Shown: positions 33,695 through 46,300 of the stretch, in pieces
Numbering within the stretch: position 1 is the stretch's first letter
Layout: each line of letters opens with the position of its first letter
NCBI GenBank assembly: GCA_037349315.1
Contig: JBAIAC010000018.1
Location: 6,386,001-6,450,000, forward strand
Direction: 5' to 3'
DNA from: Chelydra serpentina
Taxonomy: Eukaryota; Chordata; Testudines; Chelydridae
DNA length: 64,000 nucleotides
The notes under the pieces: generated by a model
Database searches by the model: none
Told to the model about the DNA's origin: nothing
What the model saw: the letters and a program-made list of their open reading frames with translations, nothing else
Program-made: the position numbers and the translations under genes

Positions 33695-33855
33695 ACAAGG
33701 CCAAGATATTCAGAAGTAACTAGTGATTTCTAGGTGTCCAACCTGAGGCACCTTACAGGGGGCCTGTTTTTCAGAAAACAAGCATCTGACCTCTGAAAAA
33801 CAGGCCCCTTTTGAGGTGCCTCATGTTGGACACCAAAGGTCACTAATAATTACTG
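33695..33855. repeat. Imperfect palindromic repeat (stem-loop MITE)
   Basis: The left arm AGTGATTTCTAGGTGTCCAA, CCTGAGGCACCTTAC and GGGCCTGTTTTTCAG pairs with the right arm CTGAAAAACAGGCCCC, GAGGTGCCTCATGTTGG and ACACCAAAGGTCACTA. The loop is about 18 bp. A related half-copy lies at 30388-30500. Confidence 0.75.
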
Positions 33856-33872
33856 GCCAAAGTTTTGAGGTA

Positions 33873-34325
33873 CACTAACTCCTCACTTAAAAGTCGTCCC
33901 GGTTAACCTTGTTTCATTGTTACGTTGCTGATCAACTAGGCAACATGCTTGTTTAAAGTTGTGCAGTGCTCCCTTCTAACATTGTTTGGCAGCCACCTGC
34001 TTTGTCCACTGCTTGCAGGAAGAGCAGCCCGTTGCAGCTAGCTGGTGAAGGCTTGGAACCAGGATGGACTGCCGGCAGTGCAGCTGTCCCTCTCCCACTG
34101 CCATGTGCTGATCTACCCTCTGCCTTGGAGCTGCTCCCCGGAGCCTTCTGCTTGCTGTGCGGGGGGGTGGGAGGGGCGGGTGCCCCTCTCCCCCCTGCAC
34201 CCCACTTACCCCATCTTTCATAGAGCAGGGGGGGACACAAGACAGTCCTGGAGGGAGCTTCCTGGTCTCAGCTTGCTGATCTAATTAACAAGGCAGTGTA
34301 CTTAAAGGGGAAATGCGCATAATCT

Positions 34326-34359
<34 letters not shown>

Positions 34360-34713
34360 GCGCGTCTCTGTCCGCCCTCCCTCCTTTCCTGCTGCCTTGT
34401 AGAGTGAGAGTTAACCCTTGAGGGCTCAGCCAATTGCTAGTTCATCATTTAGCAGTAAGGCGTTCCTTGGGAAATATCCCACCCTCTGATTTCGCCACCT
34501 CAACCAAGCTTCACAATCATCACTGCTGTGTACCAATATTAAATTGTTTGTTTAAAACTTACTGTGTGGTGAAACAAATTTCCCCGGAACCTAACCCCTC
34601 CCTCCCCCCATTTACATTAATCCTTATGGGGAAAATAGGATTCGCTTAACATCGTTTCGCTTAAAGTCCCATTTTTCAGGAACATAACTACAATGTTAAG
34701 TGAGGAGTTCCTG
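33873..34713. mobile_element. Mariner-superfamily non-autonomous element
   Basis: The terminal inverted repeats CACTAACTCCTCACTTAA and (inverted) CAGGAACTCCTCACTTAA are flanked by TA on each side (33871-33872, 34714-34715). It has no transposase. A GC-rich middle and an (AC)n run lie inside. The TIR and TA target fit Tc1/mariner, probably Tigger/pogo-like. Confidence 0.85.
34329..34357. repeat. (AC)n microsatellite
   Basis: About fourteen AC units lie inside the mariner element. Confidence 0.9.
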
Positions 34714-35186
34714 TACAGGATATTGTGCACATTACACCAAATCCAGAATTCAGGCTTCAATTTAATTCTGTTTATGACCCTGAAAATCTAGTCTAAAATC
34801 TAGTCTACATGTAATAAGCCAATGTTTGAACCTTAAGGCCTATATTGCAATATCAGACTGCAAGGCAGAACAATCTGTTTATTATAAATACAATTACAAT
34901 TCCATCCCATCCATGCAAGCAGTAATATAATATCTGATAGATTTAAATCACAAAAAAACCCAAGAAAGAGTTTATATACAAGTTTTTGGGTTTTTTAAAA
35001 AAAGCTTCTCGTTCTGAAGATTAAGATGTCCACCCCAAACAGTGGAGACAAACTCCAATTTAGACTCCAGAAACTAACATTTAGTTAGTAGCTAATGAGT
35101 ACCTTTTTTGCTAATACAGAGAGGAACGTCAAACTACTTCCCCAATATTCCACAAGATTAGTATGGGGATTAAAAGTTTTACTTAC

Positions 35187-35282
35187 GCCCAAAAATCTTC
35201 AACAGTATCAAACTTTGAGATCAGACGAAGGTTTGCTTGCCAGGTTTTGCTTTTGTCATTTTTGAAGAACCAGAGTGCCCAC
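35187..35282 (-). CDS. EIF4E: EIF4E coding exon 3
   Basis: A TAG acceptor and a GTAAGT donor flank 96 nt encoding WALWFFKNDKSK, KTWQANLRLI and SKFDTVEDFWA. It contains W56 of the cap-binding sandwich (KTWQAN) and W73 (EDFWA), which contacts eIF4G and 4E-BP. Reading phase is 2 at both ends. Confidence 0.97.
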
Positions 35283-35739
35283 CTAAAGATAAAAGGATAT
35301 ACTGTGCATTAAAAATAAGTCAGTACTGAAGAGGTTTGAGTACACTTATTGGATAACAAGTACAGAGAAGATGAGACACTGCCACTGAGATAACAGAATG
35401 AAACTCAGTACCAGTTCCTAGGCAGCAGGAGAAATTCAGAAGAGAAACAGGACTGAATTCTAATTCTGGATCTTGGGAAAGTGACAGCCTCTGAATCTCA
35501 ACATAGAGGAGTGTCAGGAGGCCTAAGCAATCATTTATGTGAAGCTATTTAAAATCCTTTTTGAAAGGTTTTATATAAGTGATCAGTGTTACATTCATGA
35601 CTGAATGACCATTTGCTTGAGCTTCACAACAAGGTTTTAGCTGTGCTTATAGGTAAACTGCAGTCTTGTACATTGCAGTGGGCTCTTGGTTGTAATCTAC
35701 GAAAGACTGCTGACTGTTCATGTTAGGAGTATGCTATGT

Positions 35740-35838
35740 CAGTGGTTCCCAAATTTTACAGGTTCATGTTACCACTTTCTTTTAAAACTGCCATAAAGTG
35801 ATGGAATATCAAGGTCAGATATAGTTTGGGAACCTCTT
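35740..35838. mobile_element. Short hAT MITE (99 bp)
   Basis: The ends CAGTGGTTCCCAAA and (inverted) AAGAGGTTCCCAAA are flanked by TGCTATGT and CTCTATGT, a diverged 8-bp duplication. It lies in EIF4E intron 2. Confidence 0.65.
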
Positions 35839-37794
35839 CTCTATGTGATTAGAGTCCTTTGTCCTCTTCACCTAGGCATCTCTTTCAGATGGATTCTAAT
35901 GGAATATTAGAAGAAAAATGATTTCGTCTCAGGACACATGCCAAGAAGCACTTCCCCCATCATGTATATATTGTAATGATTAGAGATTAAAAAAAATGAC
36001 GCTGACATTTAAGCTTGATGACAACAAGCTTTAATGAGAAATCTTAAAGGTAATCTGTAAATATTTGCCTTATCTTATTGTACTTCAAATTCTCATTTGT
36101 TTGCTCTTCCTGTACTCTTCAGATTAAAATTTAAAGGCACACTAACATGAAACATTTCATCACAGCTCTACTCCGGTGAGTGCAATCTCACAACCAGAAA
36201 GGAGCAACACTGGGGTCTAAGCAGGAGACTGTGGGAAGAAGAAATAACACTCTTCAGAGTGCAGCCTCTAGTGTTGATTTCAACACTCAGGAACTGGAGG
36301 GGAAAAAACTGCCATGGCTACAGGTCACAAAAAAGACCCTATTGGGGAATATTTTCAAGAAATTCATGCATCTCTGGGTAAAAAACAAAGACGTGCCACG
36401 TGTAAAACGTGCAACAAAGAAACGCAATGCCTGGTTATCAGACTGAAACATGAAAAATGCTCCTCAGAAGGCAATGACTTTGAACAGGATGTGGAGATGT
36501 CTGAAAAATCTGGATCAACTGGTTAGCAAATTTATTGCTGCACCATCCTTATAGACTTCCTGCCATGTCTTACTATGCTAGGAAATGACAACTTAGATTG
36601 GGTAGATTACTTATGAATTTCAAAATGTTTGTATTCAAAATATAATTGGTACGTTTGTTGTGAGTATTTATCAATTACATTTTTACAGTTACTACTGGAC
36701 TGCTAATTTTTTTTTATTGCTCAGTATAATCAAACGGAAGGTGAAGACTTCCTGTTTAAAAGTACAGTTTTATTAGGCATTTATGAATTTTAACATTAAA
36801 ATGTTTTTTTCCCAAGCTGACTGGTATATGACTAGAGATAAGGGTTTAAATAGATTTAGATAATCCTTATACTTTGTTAATTACTTTTCCTATAAAAATG
36901 GGTTTAGAATAAATTATATAATTTAAACAGTGGTACAAACAGCTGCAGGAGGAATCTTTCATTTACAACCTCATATTTTCAAAGCAGTGCACTGATGAAT
37001 ACTCACTGAAAGTGACTTGTTACCATTTTGTTTCAGTGTCAAACTTAGACATAAGGGGTTATGAATGTATCTGCAACATCTACCACTTCAGAATCATATG
37101 CTGGCACCACCAGCAGTGCTGCAGCTAAACCTACGTCAGACAGTAAATTACCTGCATCAAAAAACCTTCAACATCCAGTAAAGCCATGGATGAGTTCATA
37201 ACCAGGACCAGCCAATTCCAACAAGACTTCATAGATGAAAAAAAATTACTTGGTTCATTTATGCAACATATTCTCCCTCTCGTCTTGTTCAGAACACAAA
37301 GTTCATTTACATGGTTTAATCATTATGACCAGGCTACATTCCACCCAGCAGAACAGACATTGCTGGATACAAGGTATGAGGAGGAAATTGAACAGTGTGC
37401 AAAAAACATTGAGAGGAAATTCGTTAACTCAGTCTTGATGGGTGGAACAATGTACACAATGATCAAGTAGAGTCTGTCTGTGTCAACAGAATATGGGTTT
37501 GTCTATCTTACAGAACCAATTGATACATCAGGATATACCCATACAGCAGAATACTTAAAAGTAGCAATAAAAGCTGTAACAAACGGAACAAAAATTCAAG
37601 GTTGACGCATTTAGCTGTGTCACAGAAAAAGCTGCAGATGTCGCAAAGATGAGAAGAAATTTAGACGAAAATAATTAAGGGAATCAAACTTATATGAGTG
37701 CAGTGCTCATCTGATGCATCTTTTAACCAAAGATAAATACAACCCCAGGAATAATGCAAAACGTTGAAACTTTGCAAAATATTTCGGTAACAAC

Positions 37795-38160
37795 TGTGAA
37801 AGGGAATTTTTTTTGATGCTATAACCACCTAAGGACTTCCAATGCTATGTTCCAATTGACTAATAAACCCTATTTTGAAAATGCTTTTTGAGTGTCTTTG
37901 CAAATATGGGTGAAGTGCAATAGTCCCTGAAGAGTGTACAAACTCCTGGTTAGAGACTTATCTCAGTTTGACTGACTGAGCAGAGATCCTGGTTTGAAGC
38001 AGGAGTGCTGAAGCCCCAGAGGTTCAGTCTAAGGAGAGGGTGAGGCCATGTAGCCTATCATGAAGGGGAGACCAACTTCTTGGGGGTCTGGGACATAGGA
38101 GTTCCTCCAAGAGAATGTTCCAAAGCTGGGTGTATAGCACCAATCCTGTAAACCGTGACA
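37795..38160 (+). mobile_element. LTR-like insertion inside the hAT
   Basis: hAT similarity stops after KYFGNN and resumes at NHFTVAAL. The insert starts TGTGAAAGGG, has AATAAACC (37862-37867) and ends AACCGTGACA, a common LTR terminus. Flanking CAAC/ACAAC repeats hint at a 4-5 bp duplication, but the exact boundary is uncertain. Confidence 0.6.
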
Positions 38161-38494
38161 ACCACTTCACTGTAGCTGCACTGCAGAGAGCAGGAGGAGC
38201 CAAACCAATTCTCCCCCAAGATGTATGATAGAAGTCAGTGGTTGAATGTTCTGGGCTATATTAAGAATTGCCCTATTCTGATAATTTGTGAAGAAAATCG
38301 TGACAAAACAGATGGAACTATCACAGCTAAAGTAGTCAACAACATCAGACTAGGGAGAAATTTAGAATATTTGCTGAATATACTGAAAGCTATTTCCATA
38401 CCCTGGGACAAACGGCAGAAAGATTGCTGCTGCATTGCTGATGCTGCTGAAATCTGCAAGAACTTCAAGAGACACTGAAGAAAGAAATACCTAC

Positions 38495-39570
38495 TGTAAC
38501 CTTATAAGTTTAAGTATTTGATGTATTGTAATAGGTTTATAAATTTATCTTAAAGTAAGCTTGGCTGTAACGCAAGAGACCTAATGGCCATATCCTGTAT
38601 GCTAAGCTAAGGCAAAGTTAACACAGTTATATTAAGACTTTTTACCCAGAAAGTAAAGTTGACCTATATCTTGTTACCTAAATAGATAAATACCCACGCC
38701 TATGTCTATGACCTTTTTATCTAGACCAATGGACAATGGAGAATGGCATAGGGTTTTTTTTTGAATGTTGTACCCACAGACATAACAGGTACACCACAAG
38801 GAAATGTATGTGCGTAGGTACATGTCATCAATACGTACAAACCTACTAGCCTATGAAGTAAGCGTACCCTAACATTTTGTGGGTAAGGAATGAGATTTGG
38901 GCATAGGAGGAAGATTTCCATAAAAGAGGTGACCCACCTCGCTAGAGCACTTCTCTTCACTCCATCTTCCACTTCACTATCATTCTCACTTACTTTATCT
39001 GTTCTATCTACAATGGCTACTACTTCTTAAACTTTAAGTTTCAACAGCACTAGGCTAAACTTAGTTTCCCTAAGATTTTATTCTTAGTTTTTAAGTTAGT
39101 CAAGTAAACCCTAAGACAAGCTTTGATAGCTCTTTGCTTTTTCTAAGCACTGCATCCCTCACTCAAGAATTGAGAAACCTGAACTGCAAGGCTGGTCCTG
39201 TGTCTCTTACCACCAGGTTATCAAGGAAGGGTGGGAGTATATTAACCAAAGCTTTGTTGCATAGAATACTATATTATCATATGTATCTTTTGAATAGCAG
39301 TAATGCAATTATAACTTTGTAACTCTGGGTATTTTACCATTTACTTACTATTATTGATTTTAATAAAAAAAAGTCTTTAAGACTATATCTGTCTCAGTTT
39401 GTGCTTCCTGTCATACCACCGAGGGTCCTTTGCAAATTCTGTGGAGCCTGATTCGGGACAAGAACTTTTATCTTCTGATCCTTAAGACTGGCGAGCCTAA
39501 AACCCATACTATTAATTAAATTACATTAAACTGATAAAATATATGAGTATCGTCAGTACACCCCAAATCA
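38495..39570 (+). mobile_element. Solo LTR inside the hAT (1.08 kb)
   Basis: It starts TGTAACC and ends AAATCA, flanked by ACCTAC (38489-38494) and GCCTAC (39571-39576), a 6-bp duplication with one mismatch. It has a CATAAAAG TATA-like box (38919-38926) and AATAAA (39362-39367). hAT coding similarity continues on both sides. Retroviral origin is inferred, and no internal genes remain. Confidence 0.75.
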
Positions 39571-41427
39571 GCCTACACTACCACAAAGTTAAACTGCAGG
39601 CAGTAAAGAAACGGATGGATGAAGCACTGCTCTAAACATTTTCTTCCCAATATTCTCAATCCAAAGTACCAGGGTAGATGCCCAACTGCTATGACATGGA
39701 TATCTAATAATCACCCAATCAATCATGCCAACTGTGAACCATTCAAGCAGTAAATCATCAATAAAAGTATGAAGAAGGTCACAACTGAACTGGAGGAAGT
39801 CATTACCTAAATCCTGGGAACCAGAGTTTGACGACGTGCTAAACCAACTTTTGACAACAGTAGCCTCTTCTGTAAGCACAGAAGGAATATTTTCTTCATT
39901 TGAACTAATTCATTCAAAGTCAAGAAACTAACTGGGAATTTAAAAAGCATGAACACTTGTATTTGTAGATTAGAAGAGAGACAAGGAGGGAGATGAGATC
40001 TATTGGTTCTAAGAGTTTGAAGGACAGCCTAACTAACTTAAACTCCAGTCATTTTCACTTCTGCGTATTTGAAAAATTTCCCAGGCTGATCTGAAATAAT
40101 CAGTTTAATTCACTGTCTACAATTAAAGCCTCTATTCTGTTAATAAATCATTTAGTTGTAAATGTGAAACATTTTGATAAACTTATTATGTATCCAAAAC
40201 ATTTAATGTTTTCTTTAATAAAAATAAATGTTATATGCTGTTTTGTTTCTCTTTAAATTCCAGTTACCATCCTAATGCAGCTTGACACAAATCAAGAGCA
40301 AAAAGTTACTTACCTGGTAAATAAATACACCATTCACCATTTTCTAACAGTAAAATGTATAATTAATAAGAATCTGAAAATGTTAAGCTATATAATTACT
40401 TAAATATATGTATATAGTTATAGTATACCCTCTTAGGTAGCAAAAAGATTACACTAAATTTAGTGTAAATGCTCTATTTAATTGTAAATCAACATGTTTT
40501 AATGGTTATATCAACCAATGAGAATGTACCTCTCTTTTAAAAACACCTATAGTACAAATGGAAAAGTTGACTAAAAATCGATGATTTAAATCAATTCCCC
40601 TGGATTCCTGTCCTAGACTCTAAATATTTTACTCAAAACTAACATTGTAGTGCTTGACAAATTTAGCTGAAGAAAACACCTATACTACATTTTTCTTAGA
40701 ATTTTGCACCATTGCATTGCCACAGGTAATGGGAACACTAATATAGACTGGCTAATGGAGTTTTATCAACTTGTTGTCCAACCCTGATGAAAACAGCTCA
40801 TAATTTAGCCTACCACTACTGCTTCCATCAGTGATAGTACAACCATGAAAACTAAGAAAAATACATGAAAGATGAGGGTGTAGAACTCCCTAATGACATC
40901 TAGGGCTAACATCCCATGTGTTGCCCAGATCCATAGCACTTCGTTGCTGGGATCTAATAGTACGCTATGGTTTCTATCAGGATGCATTTCTGGTCCCTGC
41001 TTGGGAGGGCCTCAATTTTTGATATTGGCCACTATCAGATGTCTGATACATGTGAAGCTCCACCTGCCTCTGACTGATAGAAGAAAGAACTTTGCCTCTC
41101 CCCATCACTTTCAGAGCCTCCTGGCTGCAATAAGAAAATATACAGAGGGAAGAGATCTCAGCTACTCTATCACTATCATTAATACAAATAAAAGATTTAA
41201 ATTACAATAGAAGATGAACTCAGAACCAGTACAACTGGATTTTATTTCTTCATGAGGTCACTGAAAAAACTTGTTAGAATAGGCTGAAAGTTTATGAAAA
41301 AAGCGAAAAAACGAAGCTTCTCGCTGTAAAACAAAACTTATGTGACAAAATAGCAACTATGAGTATTTTGAGGTGGCATATTTACCTGTAGAATCACAAA
41401 GCCTGTTGAAAGAAGAACAAGGCTCAC

Positions 41428-41534
41428 CTGTTTTGTAGTGGATGCTTAATGTACTCTTCAGGGCTGGCAACCTCCTGAGTTGGTGCTGTTTCAGTTTTCT
41501 CTTCTTCTGAAGTCTGAGGATTGGGAGTGGTTTC
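41428..41534 (-). CDS. EIF4E: EIF4E coding exon 2
   Basis: A CAG acceptor and a GTGAGC donor flank 107 nt encoding the flexible acidic N-terminal tail and then EEYIKHPLQNR. The YIKHPL segment is the start of the folded core, next to the surface used by eIF4G and 4E-BPs. The tail differs mildly from the mammalian one, as is usual for this disordered part. The exon ends in codon phase 2 and the arginine codon is completed by exon 3. Confidence 0.96.
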
Positions 41535-43180
41535 CTGTATAAAGAAAAGCAAAATTATTAATGTGTCTTCAACTGTATTCTGCAAACACTTAAGAGGGTG
41601 GAAACTAAGTTTACTTCAGAGAATTAGCTTCCCCTATCTTCTTTCTGATTAGCAGTCCAGGATCACAGCATAAACACACACTTGGCCCTGCAAGTATTTG
41701 TGCCCATCTATTCAACATGCTTGTAAACGCTAGCAGATCACAAGCTATTGGACCACAAAAATTCATGTAATTTTGGTTACTGTTTTGCTTCCCCCAGCTC
41801 CACTTTGATTTCAATGTGGTTTATGCAGGTTATTTTACAAACTACCAGAAGACAAAAAAAGCCTGCTATCTTTAAGAATTGGGAGTTCAAGGAATGAGTT
41901 CTGCGCACTTTAGTTTTAGAACCATTAGCGTACAACACTGATTTCCATAAATGTCAGAATTTCAAGGAGGAAGATAATTAGAATGATTTGATTTTAAGGT
42001 CTGGAATCTAATGAACTATCCCTGGAAAGTAGAGATTGCCACCCTTTCAATGCATTTGCATAACTTGTTTCTAGCCCTAAGGATTTGAGAGATACTTGAC
42101 TCCAAAACTGCTGCAGCCAGAGCTAAACACTACAAATACTGAACTTCAAAACAGGGTAATTTCCAATGCCTGTACTCCCAATGCAAGTAAGTATGAGCTG
42201 AAATATGTGCCCTAAATGGCAGTGTAGTGTTAACTAAAAGTAATTCTCAGATTTGAAGTTTACCTTTCCCAATGAGTTTAAGTTACCCATTAGCACCAGC
42301 TACAATAGACACCTTGATTCAAAATATCATCCTACACTGACTTTAGAGAAAGTGCTACAGACCTCAAATATACACCAAATTTATTAAATTTAAAATAGAA
42401 CATGGAAAAAACATGAGTAGAGAAGAAAGAATTCAGGATGTGTGTTACTCTTCAAGCTTATTTGTCATTTAATTCTACAATTTCAGACATGACATTGTGG
42501 CTACTGAAGTCATTCCCTCAGAACTTTAGGAAGCATAATAAAGCATTTCCAGCAGCTGCCATCTCTCCATCCCACCCCAATTTGCAATTCTTGCTGTAAC
42601 ATTCAAGAGACAGGGGATGACAGACAGCTCATTCTACATTTAGGGCAAACAAAGCTGTGTACAGCTGATTCTGCACAATAACTAGCACTTTAGTTACACT
42701 CCACACACAAAACAAACCCTACCCGCAATGTCAAAATATTCTAGACATTCCTAAATCCAGTGGCACAAAAAGAGGATTTAAAAACTAGGTAAAATTTTAG
42801 AGACTTTGTGGTCTTGATCAAAGAGAAGCAGTGCAGAAGTAGATTAAGTTCAGCCATGACAAGTCAAAAGGACTTCAGCCCCTGAAGTGGGAATTACGCA
42901 CCACCAAGATTCTCAAAAGCCCTGCTAAAGGTAACCCTGAAGGCACCTATAATCCCTAGGTGCCTACATTTTCACTGTAAAAGTTCCCTATGATCCTAAA
43001 TTTCTGCCTCTGGGTATGTACACAATGCATAACCCCTAGCACAATCCCCAAAGCATGTGAAAGTAGGTGTTTCATTCCACTGCCAACTTGCCTGTGGGGA
43101 CAGACCCTGTATGCGTTCTCAAAGCACACTTCACACAAAACAGCCAGAGGATGGAGGAGGCGGCAGCAGACTCCATTATA
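41535..43180. other. EIF4E intron 1 (exon 2 side), nothing recognised
   Basis: AT-rich intronic sequence with no identifiable repeat or gene. Confidence 0.5.
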
Positions 43181-43183
43181 ACC

Positions 43184-43345
43184 TTTAGCCCAGTGGTTAA
43201 GGTACTCACTCATGATGAGACACACCTTGGTTCAATCCCTCTACCCCACCTGAAGGGAAGTGATCTGAACATGGATTTCCCACCTCTCAAAGCTATTCAT
43301 AGCCCAGCAGCTTCCGAGCTACTGGAACACTGAGGAGAAGTGGAG
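43184..43345 (+). repeat. tRNA-derived SINE-like repeat
   Basis: Pol III-type box A (TAGCCCAGTGG, 43186-43196) and box B (GGTTCAATCCC, 43229-43239) are spaced as in tRNA-derived SINEs, embedded in a TTAAGGTACTCACTCATGATG context. It is not a functional tRNA, because no cloverleaf acceptor was recognised. Confidence 0.6.
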
Positions 43346-46300
43346 TGGATCCAAAGGGATAACGTGAAGATGAAATGGCAACATTTTGTGATGTTTAAAG
43401 CAATATGAGATTATATTAGTACCATATCTTACCTAGAACGCTCTTTGAATAACATGGATTACACAGAAAACCATTGTTGAGGCACTGATATTTAGGACTT
43501 CACTGCTGATTCAAATACAACACAGACAGCACAGTCTCCTGCCTTAATTTAGGAAATGTAAACAAGCTTAAAAAGTAAATGTCCTCTCATAATCTGATAT
43601 CTTAGGTTTTATACTTTAGCAACAATTTTTTTTCTATCATCTAGAAGTGGGATTGGGGGTGTTTCATATTTCGAAATAATGCTGGCTTTGTTCACAGTAC
43701 TTCACTGCTGTTTTATTGCACATAAATAAATTATGACCACCCAGAATTCTCCAAACACTAATGAAGTCTTCATGAAGATTGTTTAAATACTTATTGTAGG
43801 AATGGGAAGTTTTGAAAACTTGCTGTTTTTCCTGTAGCTATTTCTATTGAGCAGCCTACTCAGATCCACTAAGCAATCAGCTCTTTAAATAACTAAAGAA
43901 TAAGATCTAAGAATTTTTTTTAAACCCACTAGACTAGTCACCTACTTTTCTAGTTGTCCAGTACTTCTAGTTATCAAGTAATTGTGATACCAAGTAACTA
44001 ATATGAACATTTTAAAAAGTTCATTTTAGTGATAATGCAGCCCAGTACATCTCAAGAGGTCATTCACAAGTGTCCTAATGACTCACTCACTTCAAAGGCC
44101 CTGCAATAGCCAACTACAATCCTTTTGGCACAGGATGACATGACTCCCTCAAAAGCTAATCAAGTTATGAGATAGTTATGCAATACAAGACATGCCATCA
44201 GGTCTAAGCACTGCTGTGTATGCTATCACTTGCAAAAGTATCTATTCCATGAAACAGGAAGCAGAGTTTTCCCGCTTCAAAGCGGAGTTGAGGATAAGTT
44301 TCAGGTACACAGAAGTTTAACTCTCAACTAGAGTAGTTTATGCTCAGTATAAATGCTATTAAGTTGAGCAAAACAGAGTGAGCTACCCTGGGGTAAAACA
44401 AAATTTTAGTTTTTGCTTGTTAATGCTACTTGTTAGTTTCTTTTGATCTTTCACATTCCACCCTCTGCTCAGACCACCAGACTGAATGTTTACACAGTAA
44501 AGCATTTCTCATTATTATTCAAATGTGCAGTGTATTAAATCCAATTATAACTGGCATTCCAAGTCTATTTCTGATGGCAGACATCTTTCAAAAACTAGAA
44601 TTCTATGGAAAATTGCAAATCTGCTTTAATACAGATTTTAAAGACTATTTAGTAAAAGTTGCTGAAAGCTTTCACCTGATTGTTAAAGGGAGTTATTGAT
44701 TAGTATGAACTCTTATAATCCCCATACTGCTAGCGTCCTAAAATATTTTATTAGTAAAATTACCATTAGCAGCAGTAGTAGTTTTTAAAATATATTTAAA
44801 ATGAGATTTTCTAAACATTTTACTGTTATTACTAAATGCATTTCTTAAACCTGAATTTGTTTTAGGATGAGCAAGTGGGTATAAGCTTGCTTTTAAAGAT
44901 CTGCCTTCTCTAGTTTTGTTAGTTTTTTCACAGCTAGGTAGCGTAGTAAATCCAAACCTGGTTACCTGCTAAATTGGGAGTCTTTGTACAGTCAACCCTG
45001 TTCCTCTTATATGCACTCTAATAGACAGCTCAATGTACTCACTACATATATTACAGTTTCTGAACAATCTCCTGGAAAACTTAGCAGAAGATCCCATTCA
45101 CAGTTTTAAAAAGATATTAAGTACATATACATGGTAACAGGATTCTGTATCTTGGGAGTTTCTTCTGCATCTACTACTCTTCGTAGTACAGATGTCTCAA
45201 AGATTCACAGGGACTACACTCTGGCAATTAAGAGTGTAGTCCCTGTGATAAAAGCTGTACCTTTTATCCCAAGAGGCCATAATTACAATCCTTATTACAC
45301 ATGTCTGGGAATAAACAGGCAGTCTAGGAATTTCCCACATTAAGTGGATTTTCTAGTTAAGTGTACAGCATCTGATTAAAACAGGCTTTGTCTACTGAAT
45401 TCCATCATCTCCATTGGGGCTGTTATCATCACTTGCAAAACCTACAGCTATGTGTCCACATGGCCCTCTGACCCAGGGAACAGCTGTTGAGTAGCTTCCA
45501 ATGTAATGAGAAATATTAGAACATGGACACCAGCAAAAGCTTTTACCGTAACAAAATGGGAAGACAAAACGAGATTTGTAAGATATTCTGACTCTTGCAA
45601 ACTTATTGTCACAATTACTAATTCCCAAAAAGTACAGTTAAAAACCACTTAGCTCAAAAAAACAAAAAAAAAACAAAAAAACCACACCAAACCACCCTCT
45701 GAATATAAAGAATTCACTTAAACCCATGTGCAGCAAAATGCACTATGCTGAAGTTAAAAGAACCACGATTCAACTACGTATTCATTGGATTAGAACAGGT
45801 GTCAGTACTAGATCTTTAAGTATAGGTGAGGCATAACTAAGCACACAATGCAACATATTTAAGTTTCCATTTTAATTACTTCTTGGGGCCTCCTTCCTCG
45901 GGGAGGGAAAAAAAAAAAAAAAAGCAAAACACCAAGACTGGTAGACAAGAAATACAACCAATATTTTAGGCTGTCGTGTTTACAGTGTTAGAATCCTTTA
46001 AAATGAAAGGATCAGAACTTTCAGAAATGGAATTATTCTATTTTAAAGCTAGCTGTTCACTAGAATCACTGGTTCTGATCTAATTATATTATATGATCAT
46101 TCAGCATCTTTCCGTAGCTATTTGTTTGGATACTAAAGCTTGAACAAATACCATCAAAGTCAAAATTTGATTCAAATGTTTAAATTAATTGGATCGTTTA
46201 GGAGTTTAATCGTGATGTACTAAAAAAATCAAGAAAAGTTGTGCAATTGTTCAAGCACTAGGAAGAAAAGAGGAAGTGACTTGAGGCTACTGAGCTATGT

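Larger units (their letters stand above)
36170..40602 (+). mobile_element. Degraded BED-finger hAT transposon with two nested LTRs
   Basis: Plus-strand blocks in order are a BED-type zinc finger start (DPIGEYFQEIHASLGKKQRR with CKTC, 36312-36520), the central hAT domain (STRT-like FITRTSQFQQDFID, 37186-37470), LYECSAHLMHLLTKDKYN, NHFTVAAL and AGGAKPILPQDV (38163-38225), ILKAISIPWDKRQKDCCCIA, VKKRMDEALL (39600) and the dimerisation region FELIHSKSRN, LGI and KEGDEIYWF (39895-40005). The 3' end TGATTTAAATCAATTCCCCTG (to 40602) matches a hAT family terminus as recalled. The 5' end was not found. It lies in EIF4E intron 2, antisense to the gene. Confidence 0.8.

Noticed and set aside
33953..34284. 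Overlapping open frames in the GC-rich patch
   Set aside because: They are internal to the mariner-type element bounded by TIRs at 33873 and 34713, with no transposase motif.
43186..43239. Possible tRNA gene
   Set aside because: Box A and box B motifs are present but no full cloverleaf or acceptor stem was seen. A tRNA-derived SINE explains it better.
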